From NCBI GenBank assembly GCA_965370555.1, contig CBDUVB010000012.1:1-47283 (forward strand): DNA of 47,283 bases, in the 5' to 3' direction. The notes below the pieces were generated by a model. That model had not been told where the DNA came from. It saw only the letters and a program-made list of their open reading frames with translations, and did not search any database. Made by a program: the position numbers and the translations under genes. This document shows positions 18,226 to 27,552 of this stretch, in pieces (within the stretch, counting starts at the first letter, position 1; each line of letters begins with the position of its first letter). This stretch comes from JAJOKK01 sp965370555 (lineage in GTDB: Bacteria > Bipolaricaulota > Bipolaricaulia > UBA7950 > UBA9294).

Positions 18226-20576
18226 CGGGATTTCCTTCCTTCCTCCATCGCCAGGTAGATCCTCTCTGTTGTAAGAGGGAGTTCGGTAAAGTCGATCCCC
18301 AATGCATCGTAAAGGGCGTTTCCCACGACGGAAGGGACCGAGATCATCGGGTGTTCGGCGATTCCGCGTGCGCCGTACGGCCCGTCCGGCTGTGCGGTCT
18401 CAATGAAGATCTGCTTCGTTGCTAGTGGGATGTCCTTCATGGTCGGAATCTTGTGATCGGTGAACGAGGGGTTCAAGAGGCGCCCTTCCTCGTTGAAGAT
18501 GAGTCCTTCAAAGAGTGTGGACCCGAGGCCCTGCAGGACCCCCCCCACAACCTGTCCCTTGCAGAGCTTGGGGTTGAGTACCTTCCCCGCGTCGATCGCA
18601 GTTACGATATTGAGGATCTCTATCTCGCCGGTATCTTTGTCCACCTCGATCTCCACCCCGTGTGCCCCGTAGGTCCAGTAGAGGGCAGGGAGTCCTTGTC
18701 CGGTCTCGAGGTCGAGGTTCGTCAGCCCTTTCGCGATATAGCGGCCGTGTCCGATCACCGGCCCACCGATCGAGTTCCCGTTCTCAAAGGTATAGCCCAG
18801 GACCAGTTTCTCGTAGGGGATGGCACGCTCTTCTTCGCCCACTATAAAGGCTTTCCCATCGTGGCAGGTGATCCGTTCGGGTGAGGTTTTAAGCGCCGTT
18901 GCCGCCACCTGTTTGATCTGCCGTAAGCAATCACGCGCCGCCTCGATCACGGCGTTCCCTCCCATGAATGCGAAGCGGCTCGCCACCGTCTGCCAGTCGT
19001 AGGGGGAGAAGGCGGTGTCGCACTCCCACGTCATCTGAACCTTCTCGATCGGGAGCTTCAATTCCTCGGCCGCAATCTGGCGTAGGACCGTGTACGTTCC
19101 CTGGCCCATGTCGACACCGGAGATGAGGATGTCGGCCGAGGCGTCCTCGTTCAGCTTGATGATCGCCGAGCACGACGTGGAGGTCGGCATTGCCGGGGCC
19201 TTATGGAGGGAGGCAATCCCCTTGCCGCGCACCTTGTGCGGCCCTGATGGTGTGCTCTCCTTCCCCCAGCCGATCGCATCGGCAACCGCTTCCAAACACT
19301 TGTCGGGACGTCCGTGGCCGCTGGTAAACGTCTCACCGGTGATAGTCTTATCGCCTTCCTTGAGCAGATTCTTCATCCTAAACTCGTACGGATCCATCCC
19401 AAGCCGATGTGCGGTGATGTCGATCGCCCGCTCCACACCCCACATAACCTCGAGGTGCCCGAAACCGCGGTAGGCTGTTCCGAAGACCTTGTTAGTGTAG
19501 ACAACATAAGAATCGATCCTACAGTTGGGAACTCTGTACGGACCTGCCCCGGAGTATGCGGCGGCGCGACCGACATTCACTCCGTAGTCGGCGTAGGCAC
19601 CGGCATCCCAGGTGTAAGTTGCCTTGAACGCCTTGATCTTTCCGTCAGAGGTGACGCCGATCGTGATCTCTGTGTGCAGACCCTGTCGTGAGGGGAGGGT
19701 GCCGAATTCCTCCTCTCGCGTAGCGACGAGTTTCACCGCTCGTCCGCCCGCCGCCTTGGAGAGGCAATAGGCGAGTGGTTCCAGGTGAATCCCTGCCTTT
19801 CCACCGAATCCGCCACCGATGTAGGGCACATGAACGCGGACGTTGGCGTGCGGCAGGTCGAAGCTGTGGCAGAGTATGTTCCGCACCGTATAAGGAGATT
19901 GGGCCGATGTGTGAACCTCGATGTGGTCATCGGGCAGCGCGTGGGCGATAACCGCGTGCGTCTCCATCGGGACGTGCGGGACCGGCGGGTTGTAGAAGCT
20001 CTCTTTCATGACGAGGTCGGATTCCTCCAAACCTCGATCGACGTCGCCCACCCTGATCTTCTGATGGTGGGCAATATTGGAATGAGGCTTGGGTGCGAAG
20101 ACTCCCTTCATGTAGTGGTAGGTATGAAGGTCCTCGTGCACGAGCGACGTCACAGGGATCATCGCTACCCGAGGATCGAGGACCGGGGTCTGTGGTTCGT
20201 AGTCTACCTCGATCAGTGCGCAGGCAGAGCGAGCGATCTCCAAGGTATCGGCAGCGACCGCGGCGACAGGTTCACCTTGATACCGGACCTGTCCCCGTGC
20301 AAGGATCGGTTTGTCCTGCATGTAGAGGCCGAGGAGGAAATCGAGGTCATCCCCGGTGAGGACCGCTCGGACGCCTGGAAGTGCGCGAGCTGCACTGATA
20401 TCGATCTTAAGAATCCGGGCGCGCGCGTACGGGGATTTCAGTGTCGCGGCGTGGAGCATCCCCGGAAGAGAGAGATCGTGGACGAAGCGCGCGGTTCCGG
20501 TCGCCTTGGCGACACCGTCCTCCCGCGACACGGATTTTCCCACGTATGTAAGGTGCCCTTCTTTCTCACTCGCCAT
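18222..20576 (-). CDS. xdhA: xanthine dehydrogenase-type molybdopterin subunit
   Basis: A 784-residue molybdenum hydroxylase large subunit. It contains the conserved PYIGGGFGGKAG stretch, the AYRGFGHLEVMW cofactor-binding stretch, GVDMGQGTYT, and near the C-terminus GPYGARGIAEHPM with the glutamate that serves as catalytic base in this family. The N-terminal domain (VGKSVSREDGVAKATG) is normal and the length typical. With the 2Fe-2S and FAD subunits it forms a three-subunit enzyme. The neighbouring adenine deaminase and FdrA/DUF1116 genes point to hypoxanthine or xanthine as substrate, although other N-heterocycles are possible. The ATG at 20576 follows GGGGAG. Confidence 0.88.
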   Translation of the reverse strand: MASEKEGHLTYVGKSVSREDGVAKATGTARFVHDLSLPGMLHAATLKSPYARARILKIDISAARALPGVRAVLTGDDLDFLLGLYMQDKPILARGQVRYQGEPVAAVAADTLEIARSACALIEVDYEPQTPVLDPRVAMIPVTSLVHEDLHTYHYMKGVFAPKPHSNIAHHQKIRVGDVDRGLEESDLVMKESFYNPPVPHVPMETHAVIAHALPDDHIEVHTSAQSPYTVRNILCHSFDLPHANVRVHVPYIGGGFGGKAGIHLEPLAYCLSKAAGGRAVKLVATREEEFGTLPSRQGLHTEITIGVTSDGKIKAFKATYTWDAGAYADYGVNVGRAAAYSGAGPYRVPNCRIDSYVVYTNKVFGTAYRGFGHLEVMWGVERAIDITAHRLGMDPYEFRMKNLLKEGDKTITGETFTSGHGRPDKCLEAVADAIGWGKESTPSGPHKVRGKGIASLHKAPAMPTSTSCSAIIKLNEDASADILISGVDMGQGTYTVLRQIAAEELKLPIEKVQMTWECDTAFSPYDWQTVASRFAFMGGNAVIEAARDCLRQIKQVAATALKTSPERITCHDGKAFIVGEEERAIPYEKLVLGYTFENGNSIGGPVIGHGRYIAKGLTNLDLETGQGLPALYWTYGAHGVEIEVDKDTGEIEILNIVTAIDAGKVLNPKLCKGQVVGGVLQGLGSTLFEGLIFNEEGRLLNPSFTDHKIPTMKDIPLATKQIFIETAQPDGPYGARGIAEHPMISVPSVVGNALYDALGIDFTELPLTTERIYLAMEEGRKSR

Positions 20577-21072
20577 TGGCTCCCCTTGCCTCTCTTTCGG
20601 CCGCTTTTTCTACGGCGGCGATGATCGCTTCGTACCCGGTACAGCGACAGAGGTTCCCTGCCATAGCCTCGACGATCTCGTCCCTTGTCGGATGAGGGTT
20701 CTTCGTGAGGAGTCCACGCGCCGACATGATCATCCCCGGTGTGCAGAACCCGCACTGAATAGCGCCTTCATCGATGAACGCACGCTGCAACTCCGAGAGG
20801 ACCCCATCCTTTGCCTCACCCTCGACCGTTTGAATCTCTGCCCCATCTACCTCTACCGTGAGGACGAGGCAGGAATTGACCGCTACCCCATCGAGGAGGA
20901 TGGTGCACGCTCCGCACTCTCCCGCCCCGCACCCTTCCTTCGTCCCAGTTAGGTAGAGCCGCTCCCGCAGGAGTTCGAGGAGGGTCATCCCCGCGGGTAC
21001 GCGTGCCACCTCACGTGATCCGTTCACTGTCAAGTGAACCGTGTGCAGTATCTGATCCCTGGAGTCGTTCAT
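20566..21072 (-). CDS. xdhC: xanthine dehydrogenase-type [2Fe-2S] subunit
   Basis: A 168-residue ferredoxin-like subunit with all eight cluster cysteines. The plant-type motif is at Cys48, Cys53, Cys56 and Cys68 (GCGAGECGACTILLDG), and the second cluster at Cys107, Cys110, Cys142 and Cys144 (QCGFCTPGM, CRCTGYE). It passes electrons from the Mo site to the FAD subunit. The start region reads GTGATGA, overlapping the FAD gene stop; I take the ATG at 21072, but the GTG at 21075 is equally possible. The gene overlaps the Mo subunit gene by 11 bp. Confidence 0.92.
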   Translation of the reverse strand: MNDSRDQILHTVHLTVNGSREVARVPAGMTLLELLRERLYLTGTKEGCGAGECGACTILLDGVAVNSCLVLTVEVDGAEIQTVEGEAKDGVLSELQRAFIDEGAIQCGFCTPGMIMSARGLLTKNPHPTRDEIVEAMAGNLCRCTGYEAIIAAVEKAAEREARGANGE

Positions 21073-21926
21073 CACCCTCCCCCTTGTGGGCTAAGGAGCA
21101 CAGCCAAGAGCTTTCTCAGGAGAACGGGAACCATCGCCCGTCGGTACTCGGCCGAGCCTCGAAGATCGCTGATCGGAGCGATAGCAGACTGCGCCAGGGT
21201 ATTCAACTTCTCAACCAACTCGTCGATCGAAGCATCCTCGTCCACCGGTTCATCCAACGATGGGAGGAGGATCGGTGTCACTGCGCAGCTCCCGATCGCG
21301 ATCCGTAGTTCACCTGAGGCTATATCGAGGTAACCGGCCATGTTGATGATGGCCAGGTCATGTCCTCGTATCCGCTGGATTTTCAGGAACTTCGTGCGCA
21401 CTTGCGGCAACGCAGGAGGGAGGGTAATAGATACCATCACTTCGCCGGGTGAAAGCGCGTTCTTCTTCACCCCGACGAACAAGTCCTGCACCGGAAGGGT
21501 GCGAGTTTCGTGTGGGCCGGCGATTGTCACGTGAGCATTCAACACGAACAGAGGTGGGGCTGTGTCTGCGGCAGGAGAGGCGTTGCACAGGTTTCCGGCG
21601 AGTGTGGCACGGTTGCGGATCTGGTAGCTTCCGACACTCTGCGCCGCCTCAGCTAGGCCTCGATACCGTTCCCGAATGATTCGATCTTCTGCGATCACGT
21701 TCAACAGAACAGAGGAGCCAATCAGCCCTTTATCGGGGAAGAACGCCTTCAGTTCTTCGATTCGTTTGAAATCGACAAGGAAACTGGGTGATGTCGTCCC
21801 GTTGCGAATATTGACGAGGAGATCGGTACCCCCGGCAAGGACCGCAGCGCTACCTGCGTATTCGGCGAGGAGCGAACAGCCCTCCGTGATGGAGTCAACC
21901 CTCACGTACTCGAACTCTCCGATCAT
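21072..21926 (-). CDS. xdhB: xanthine dehydrogenase-type FAD-binding subunit
   Basis: A 284-residue CoxM/XdhB-type flavoprotein subunit. The FAD-binding motifs VLAGGTDLL (about residues 29-37) and TLAGNLCNASPAAD (about 108-121) are intact. It receives electrons from the 2Fe-2S subunit and passes them to NAD or another acceptor. It is the first gene of a five-gene minus-strand operon whose members all overlap. The ATG at 21926 follows AGGGAG at good spacing, and a strong promoter lies about 130 bp upstream. Confidence 0.92.
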   Translation of the reverse strand: MIGEFEYVRVDSITEGCSLLAEYAGSAAVLAGGTDLLVNIRNGTTSPSFLVDFKRIEELKAFFPDKGLIGSSVLLNVIAEDRIIRERYRGLAEAAQSVGSYQIRNRATLAGNLCNASPAADTAPPLFVLNAHVTIAGPHETRTLPVQDLFVGVKKNALSPGEVMVSITLPPALPQVRTKFLKIQRIRGHDLAIINMAGYLDIASGELRIAIGSCAVTPILLPSLDEPVDEDASIDELVEKLNTLAQSAIAPISDLRGSAEYRRAMVPVLLRKLLAVLLSPQGGG

Positions 21927-21972
21927 ATCTCCCTTCTTTACGAGGGTCGTAGCAGCCGTCTCTCACGATCGT

Positions 21973-22014
21973 CCCTAAAAAGAGCAGAACAACCGCAGCG
22001 TCTTTGGCTGCGGT
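21973..22014 (-). terminator. possible attenuator hairpin in the xdh operon leader
   Basis: On the minus strand an 8-bp perfect stem, ACCGCAGC/GCTGCGGT with a 7-base loop (22014-21992), is followed by a U-rich run containing CTCTTTTT. It lies inside the leader, between the promoter at 22082-22054 and the first start codon at 21926. This is the layout of a transcription attenuator or riboswitch expression platform. I recognise no known riboswitch class. Confidence 0.45.
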
Positions 22015-22053
22015 GGCTCCAACCGACACCTAAAAGCTCGCTCACATAATATC

Positions 22054-22082
22054 ATCATAGTAAGATCTTTCGCGAGCGTCAA
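22054..22082 (-). promoter_or_regulatory. promoter of the xdh-fdrA-DUF1116 operon
   Basis: TTGACG (22082-22077) and TATGAT (22059-22054) on the minus strand are separated by exactly 17 bases, a near-consensus sigma70-type promoter. A GCTCGC/GCGAGC inverted repeat (22036-22041 and 22072-22077) brackets the -10 region and may be a regulator site. Predicted transcription starts near 22047. Confidence 0.65.
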
Positions 22083-22193
22083 GGGAGAAAGTGACTTAGT
22101 GAGTGATTTAGTGATCGGAGGATCGGGAGATTGAAAAGATGAAAGATAACTTAGTAGAAAAAGATGGAAGGGGCTGCTGATGTAAGGAACCGT

Positions 22194-22230
22194 TCAATCA
22201 CTCAATCACTCAATCACTCAATCATTCAAT
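22194..22230. repeat. TCAATCAC tandem repeat
   Basis: The 8-bp unit TCAATCAC is repeated about 4.6 times upstream of the adenine deaminase gene. The same unit recurs at 36879-36922, again with flanking words like GATCGGGAGATTG nearby. It is a dispersed simple repeat, not a CRISPR. Confidence 0.75.
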
Positions 22231-22289
22231 TTTCCAATTACCTGGCGCTCTCCTTCTTCCCGTGATATGCTCAAGCGCAGGTGATCGCG

Positions 22290-23996
22290 ATGAATGAACA
22301 ACTCGTTGGAGTCGCACGGGGAAATGCCCCAGCCGATCTCCTGTTGCGGGATGGGTGGATTCTAGATGTTTTTGCGGGAGCGTTCTTCCGTGGGGATGTG
22401 GCGGTAAAAGATGGGATCATCGTTGGCTTTGGTGCGAGCGAGGCAAGAGATGTTGTCGACCTTGACGGAGCCTGGCTCATTCCGGGGTTGATCGACGCGC
22501 ACATGCACATCGAGAGTTCGCAGCTTACCCCCGCGGAGTTCGCTTGTGCCGTCCTCCCTCACGGGACGACTACCGTAATGGCAGATCCACACGAGATCGC
22601 GAACGTACTCGGCCTTGTTGGTATCCGGTACATGCTCGACGCGACGGAAGGACTGCCATTGCGAGTATTCTTCATGGTCCCTTCCTGTGTCCCGGCAACA
22701 CCACTCGAGACCTCAGGGGCCGAACTTTCGGCCACGGAGATCTCCGAGGCCCTCTCTTGGGAACGGGTGATCGGACTGGGAGAGGTGATGAATTTTCCTG
22801 GGGTGATCGAAGCGGATCCTGCGGTGCATGCAAAGCTTACCGCTGCACGCGGCCGCCCGATCGACGGCCACGCGCCCGGCCTCTCTGGGCCGGATCTATG
22901 GGCCTACGCCCTCTCCGGTCCCCGCACCGATCACGAGTGTACGACGTTTGCCGAGGCGCAGGAAAAGCTGCGCGCAGGGATGCACATCCTCATCCGGGAG
23001 GGGACGACATCGCGCAACCTGAATTCGCTCCTTCCCCTCCTCACGGAGCGTTCGGCTCCGTTCGTCCATTTCTGCACCGACGATCGACACCCCGAAACAC
23101 TCCTTAACGAGGGACACATGGACGATCTCGTCCGCAAGGCGATCATCGGGGGGATTCCTCCTGAGATGGCAATCGCCGCATCTACGCTTCACACCGCGCG
23201 TGCCTACGGCCTCCCCGACCTCGGAGCGATCGCCCCGGGATACAGGGCAGACCTTCTCGTTATCTCCGACCTCGATAGCTTGAAGGTTGCAAAGGTTTAC
23301 GTGGACGGGCGGCTCGTGGCTGAGGATGGATGCTGCACGGTCGATCTCCCACACCATGCGGCGGTAGGGGTAAGCGGGACGATGCAAGTCGATCTGGAAC
23401 GGCTCTCCTTCCGCATTCCCTCAGAAAGGGGGGCGGCCCGTGCGATCGGGGTCATCCCCGATCAGGCGGTGACCGAGGATCGTCGTGTAGAACCACGCAT
23501 AGAAGCTGGGGAGGTCATATCCGACCTCGATCAAGATCTTCTCAAGCTAGCCGTGGTGGAACGCCATCGGGGGACGGGGAACATCGGGCTGGGGCTCGTT
23601 CAGGGGTTCGGCCTCAAGCGTGGAGCGCTCGCCTCCACCGTGGCTCACGACTCGCACAACGTAGTGGTTGTGGGGACGAACGATGCGGACATGCGTGCCG
23701 CTGTTGCCGCGTTAGTCGATATGGGTGGTGGTCAGGTGGTGGTAGAGGATGGGCAGGTCCTTGCCTCTCTTCCACTCCGTATCGCCGGATTGATCTCAGA
23801 TCGTCCGCTCGCCGTGGTCGCTGAAAAAGCACGCGAGCTCGACCGTGCGGCAAGATCCCTCGGCTGTGTTCTCCCAGCAGCATTCATGACCCTCTCTTTC
23901 TTGGCGCTCCCCGTGATACCGTCCCTCAAGCTCACCGATCGTGGGTTGGTGGACGTGGACCGCTTCGAGATCGTGGACCTCTTTGTCAGCGAGTAG
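22290..23996 (+). CDS. ade: adenine deaminase
   Basis: A 568-residue amidohydrolase of the bacterial adenine deaminase family (AdeC). The metal-binding signature LIDAHMHIESSQLTP is at about residues 70-84, followed by PHGTTTVMADPHEIANV, DGHAPGLSG and TDHECTT; the C-terminal domain contains VAHDSHNVVVVGTNDADM. It deaminates adenine to hypoxanthine and ammonia, feeding the divergently encoded xanthine dehydrogenase. The ATG at 22290 follows AGGTGATC, an 8-base match to the 16S tail, so it is preferred to the GTG at 22281. The protein has no signal sequence. Confidence 0.93.
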   Translation: MNEQLVGVARGNAPADLLLRDGWILDVFAGAFFRGDVAVKDGIIVGFGASEARDVVDLDGAWLIPGLIDAHMHIESSQLTPAEFACAVLPHGTTTVMADPHEIANVLGLVGIRYMLDATEGLPLRVFFMVPSCVPATPLETSGAELSATEISEALSWERVIGLGEVMNFPGVIEADPAVHAKLTAARGRPIDGHAPGLSGPDLWAYALSGPRTDHECTTFAEAQEKLRAGMHILIREGTTSRNLNSLLPLLTERSAPFVHFCTDDRHPETLLNEGHMDDLVRKAIIGGIPPEMAIAASTLHTARAYGLPDLGAIAPGYRADLLVISDLDSLKVAKVYVDGRLVAEDGCCTVDLPHHAAVGVSGTMQVDLERLSFRIPSERGAARAIGVIPDQAVTEDRRVEPRIEAGEVISDLDQDLLKLAVVERHRGTGNIGLGLVQGFGLKRGALASTVAHDSHNVVVVGTNDADMRAAVAALVDMGGGQVVVEDGQVLASLPLRIAGLISDRPLAVVAEKARELDRAARSLGCVLPAAFMTLSFLALPVIPSLKLTDRGLVDVDRFEIVDLFVSE

Positions 23997-24006
23997 AAAA
24001 AGAGGA

Positions 24007-24185
24007 TTACGCCTTACAGGACGAGTTTTGAACTCGCGGGAGCATCCTCCAAATCGGATAGAACTTGACGTTATGCCTGGAGCAATTCCAAAGGCGAGGG
24101 GTAGGTATCGGAAGAGGTCATGATCAGTCTGCGAGTATCATTCCTCAGCGAAGAAACACCAAAAACAAAGATCTGACACCAGCGG
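24007..24185 (+). repeat. ~175-bp direct repeat, copy 1
   Basis: First of three direct copies (others at 25162-25332 and 27741-27917). It starts with CTTACAGGACGAG, carries a conserved hairpin (CGAGTT/AACTCG), continues through GAGCAATTCCAAAGG and GGTATCGGAAGAGGTC, and ends with AAAACAAAGATCTGACACC. It begins 11 bp after the adenine deaminase stop. An 18-codon frame inside it lacks support as a gene. Confidence 0.85.
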
Positions 24186-24342
24186 TGTGACACCAGCGGT
24201 GCAGGAGATCTGTCCCCAACACCCGCTGCTAGGCTCCTGCCCGAAGCCTTTCTCCTTCTTGCTAAGCGAATCTTGATCTCCAAGGCGCTCCGAATTAGTA
24301 TCGTCAGCGTGTGCAGAAATACATCTTCTGAGACGGTGACGA

Positions 24343-25059
24343 ATGCAACAGAGATTCAGGTTCGTGTCGTTACTTGCAGACTTGGCTACAATTGGGGCTT
24401 TCGTTCTGATTGTGATAGGGTTCATCAACCTGTCGTCGACGTTGGTGAAGCTTCAGCCGGAAGCTGTCCCTGTGCTATCCGGCTTTGCCGCATATGAGTA
24501 TGTCAATGATCCATTCGCAGATGATCCTGAATACCTTGATAAACTTGATGGCCCTGTAGTATGGTTGGAAGGTTTCGTAACCAATGACGGAACCGCCCTT
24601 GCGTCAGGCCTTGCGTTGGAGGTGGCAATCCAAGAGCCAGTGGAAGACAGTTACGGCCAGCGGAGGAGACCGGTCACAGTTCTACTTGTCGGGAAGGCCA
24701 GTGAACCTAATGCGTACAGCCCAGAGCTAGCAACGGAGATTCCGTGGGCCAATTTTGGGTCTCTCCTTCCCTATCAGCTAGCCGATATGCAGGCTTGGTC
24801 ACGACTGTACCTTCCTCCCGTCCCACCAGGATCCTATGTCCAAGTACTGATCGGACTACCGGCTTCCTGCTGCAAAGAGCTAACACTTGTCAAGGTCCGT
24901 GAATCGATTCAGAACGGAGTCACAGTTCGCCTTGTTCACTTGACTAAGCCGACCTTCGCGAGGTCTTCATACGGAAAGCAGATCCCTGGGGAGCCAGACG
25001 TGATTAGCGAATCTCATCTGCAGTTTACGAATGTATACTTGGATTGGCACGGTGTCTAG
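24343..25059 (+). CDS. membrane-anchored exported protein of unknown function
   Basis: A 238-residue protein with one N-terminal membrane helix (about residues 10-32) and a large soluble part outside the membrane. That part has a PVPPGSYVQVLIGLPASCC segment, contains two adjacent cysteines and shows no family motif I recognise. The ATG at 24343 lacks a strong ribosome site, so the start is uncertain, but it keeps the complete helix. It lies between the first and second copies of a 175-bp repeat. Codon use looks less GC-biased than in the purine genes. Confidence 0.55.
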   Translation: MQQRFRFVSLLADLATIGAFVLIVIGFINLSSTLVKLQPEAVPVLSGFAAYEYVNDPFADDPEYLDKLDGPVVWLEGFVTNDGTALASGLALEVAIQEPVEDSYGQRRRPVTVLLVGKASEPNAYSPELATEIPWANFGSLLPYQLADMQAWSRLYLPPVPPGSYVQVLIGLPASCCKELTLVKVRESIQNGVTVRLVHLTKPTFARSSYGKQIPGEPDVISESHLQFTNVYLDWHGV

Positions 25060-25161
25060 GATCTCGCTTACTTAGTATCCACGGTTGGTCTCCCAGTCCG
25101 CAGTTCAAGCCCGTCTCGGAAGGTCTATCGCGAACAGCTCAAGAGAAGGGCGGTTAGGATC

Positions 25162-25332
25162 TTTACACCTTACGGGACGAGTTTTAAACTCGCGGGTTCA
25201 CCTTCCAAATCGGATAGAACTTGGCGTTACGCCTGGAGCAATTCCAAAGGAAAAGGGTAGGTATCGGAAGAGGTCATGATCAGTCTGCGAGTATCAGTTC
25301 CCAGCGAAGAAACACCAAAAATAAAGATCTGG
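25162..25332 (+). repeat. ~175-bp direct repeat, copy 2
   Basis: Second copy of the family. The internal hairpin has become CGAGTTTTAAACTCG, and GGCGTTACGCC forms a second small hairpin. It diverges from the other copies near the end (TCAGTTCCCAGCG in place of TCATTCCTCAGCG), which removes the stop of the tiny internal frame and joins it to the downstream gene's frame. Confidence 0.85.
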
Positions 25333-25515
25333 CCTCCCAAATCAGAGAGGGGGCAAGCTGTGGACTCTTTAGCGCGCGACGGAACTTCATCATCTAAGAG
25401 GGAAGAAAACGAGGATCTTAGCTTTCCATTACTGTTCATTGGGACAGGTAAGCCCAGTCTTTTCTCATCGCTTGCGTTATCGGATAGAATGAACGGTAAA
25501 AAAGGGGTGGAAGAG

Positions 25516-27552
25516 ATGAGTAGAGGGAGTAACTATGCGGGAGCGAATAGGAGGTTGTTGACGAGCCACTCTGGCCACCAATCTACGGAACAAGGGAGTC
25601 GCCGGGAGGCCCTGCCGGGTTTGTTTGTCGGGCTTACGATATTCGTCTTCATGCTGACTGCGTGTCAACTCCCTGTGTTCTCGACCAATGAGCTGATAAT
25701 CGTTCTTCCTGCCCAGGATCTTCAGGCTTCAATTGATGAAGCTCCTGAAGGCTCCACGATTGTCCTGCAAGCGGGGGAGTCATACAAAGGGCCGCTACGC
25801 ATACAGAAAAGCATAACGATCCGAACTGATGCTCCTCATGAGGCCCTGGGCGATATCATTGAAATAGCACTACTTGGCGATGACTACGGGTTCGATACCG
25901 CAGATGCTGTCCGGTCAGGCACAACCACGATTGAAGGTCCGATCTATGTGCATGAGGGACTAGTTATTCTTGTAGGCCTGGAAATTCATGCGCCAGATCA
26001 CACGGGAGTTACCGTCGAGAGTGCGAATCTATCTATGGACCGGTGCTTCCTCTATGGCTGTGTGACCGGGATACACTTTATGCACGCGTCTAGGGGCACA
26101 GTATCCGATTCCGCCATTCTATTCAACAAGACTTCGGGGGTACTGGTCGAGGCAGACGCCTATGTCGAGATGGACAACACCTCCATCAGCACAAATGGGG
26201 CTGATGGAATACGGCTTCTTGGAGAAGCAGTAATTCACGGATCATTCATCGGTAAGAATGGATCCGTGTGGCGAGACTCAGCGAAAGAGTTTCCCTTTAC
26301 GGAGACGGGAGATGGAATTGAGGTAGGGCTCGGAGCGAGGCTGGAGCTTAGAGAGTCATGGATAGTTCGCAATGGTGGAAGTGGTATTCATTTCTATGAT
26401 CTAGACGATGAAGATGAACAGACTCCCCATGTCGCTGGCGCTGGAAACGTGATACCAGATCTCTATGAGGCAGATGCAAACTTGCAAGGTGCTGTACGGC
26501 CTTACCCGGGGGGGCTCTCGGGAGAGCAAGCAAACCTTTGCTGGCCAGCAGCATTTCTTGCTATGACATATGCCCGACCAACTAAGTTCGAGTGGCAATA
26601 TTATGGTGAGGACTATGTTCTCGACAGCGTTCTTGAGGTTCCAGTGGGTGGATTCACCTGCGAGGGGGATAGGACTCGTAAAGGCGGTGAACCGCCAACA
26701 GCAATAGGTGCCTTCTCGCATTTCACAAATACAACTAGCCTTGCACCGATCGTTGATCAGCTTATGGAATTTGCAGAGACTAATGGATATCAGGGTTTAG
26801 CACTAGCAGATTTCATTCTCCAATTTGCTTTGCAAAACACATCTTACGATAAGGAGAGATGTGACGAAAGCAGTTCAAGGGGCTATCTGATCCCAACAGT
26901 AACTTTAGCAAAGGGAGAAGGAATTTGCAGGGATACTGGAGCCCTTGTAGGCGTTCTTCTTGAGTTGGCTGGGTTCGATAGCATCCTAGTAGTACTTGCT
27001 CCGCTAGATCCTGAAGAGCAAGGGCATATGGTAGTCGGAGTTAATGTCGAAGGTGCATGGGGCCAATTTGTAGAGTATGACGGGAAGCGATTCTACTTGG
27101 TGGATACAACGGATAGTGGGAATCACATCGGCGGATATTCAATCAAGGACTGGGCTGAGCCAGCACTGATAGATGTGCAGTTTGCCCCAGAGCTTGTTGT
27201 GGAAATGTCATGCTTTGACTTATCCACGATCTCTGAGTCAGGAAACCTGGGCGAGTTGCGGGTTCGAAATCGTGGTAGTTCTCCCAGCTCTGATGCTTCA
27301 GTCCAGCTTTACGTTGATGGCTCTCTGACCTCTGATCCTGCAGACGCACTTTCCTGGGATATTGGGGTCCTACAGCCCGGTGAAGTCCATGTTCTCATCG
27401 TGCCGAACGATGGAATGATCTCGTCTCAAATGATTGAGACATGGTCGGAATATGATCCCCTGCTTCTGGAGGTCATCATCAAGATGGGAGAATCAACTGA
27501 TCGACTCCAATTGTTGTTCTCCCCTGGCTATTCGAACTCCAAGTGCCCCTAA
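25516..27552 (+). CDS. probable lipoprotein with beta-helix and transglutaminase-like domains
   Basis: A 678-residue exported protein. A hydrophobic segment ending in LTAC (Cys50) looks like a lipoprotein signal, although the 32-residue part before it is unusually long. A right-handed beta-helix-like region follows (about 70-300, with VLQAGESYKGPLRI and DNTSISTNGADGIRLLG). A transglutaminase/protease-like fold comes next, with candidate Cys in GEGICRD, His in GHMVVGV and Asp in YLVDTT, then a C-terminal beta-sandwich resembling CARDB. The frame opens 80 codons upstream inside the repeat, but that part has no signal sequence; the ATG at 25516 follows AGGGGTGG. It lies between repeat copies 2 and 3. 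Function unknown; surface cross-linking or peptide cleavage is possible. Confidence 0.65.
   Translation: MSRGSNYAGANRRLLTSHSGHQSTEQGSRREALPGLFVGLTIFVFMLTACQLPVFSTNELIIVLPAQDLQASIDEAPEGSTIVLQAGESYKGPLRIQKSITIRTDAPHEALGDIIEIALLGDDYGFDTADAVRSGTTTIEGPIYVHEGLVILVGLEIHAPDHTGVTVESANLSMDRCFLYGCVTGIHFMHASRGTVSDSAILFNKTSGVLVEADAYVEMDNTSISTNGADGIRLLGEAVIHGSFIGKNGSVWRDSAKEFPFTETGDGIEVGLGARLELRESWIVRNGGSGIHFYDLDDEDEQTPHVAGAGNVIPDLYEADANLQGAVRPYPGGLSGEQANLCWPAAFLAMTYARPTKFEWQYYGEDYVLDSVLEVPVGGFTCEGDRTRKGGEPPTAIGAFSHFTNTTSLAPIVDQLMEFAETNGYQGLALADFILQFALQNTSYDKERCDESSSRGYLIPTVTLAKGEGICRDTGALVGVLLELAGFDSILVVLAPLDPEEQGHMVVGVNVEGAWGQFVEYDGKRFYLVDTTDSGNHIGGYSIKDWAEPALIDVQFAPELVVEMSCFDLSTISESGNLGELRVRNRGSSPSSDASVQLYVDGSLTSDPADALSWDIGVLQPGEVHVLIVPNDGMISSQMIETWSEYDPLLLEVIIKMGESTDRLQLLFSPGYSNSKCP

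Noticed and set aside
22194..22230. Short tandem repeats that could suggest a CRISPR array
   Set aside because: The 8-bp units are contiguous with no spacers, and no cas genes are present.
24121..24177. Eighteen-codon frame (MISLRVSFLSEETPKTKI) conserved in repeat copies 1 and 3
   Set aside because: Copy 2 changes the sequence and loses the stop; there is no consistent synonymous pattern, so it follows the repeat rather than coding.
25276..25515. Eighty-codon N-terminal extension of the lipoprotein gene
   Set aside because: It begins inside repeat copy 2, lacks a signal sequence and would bury the later lipoprotein signal.
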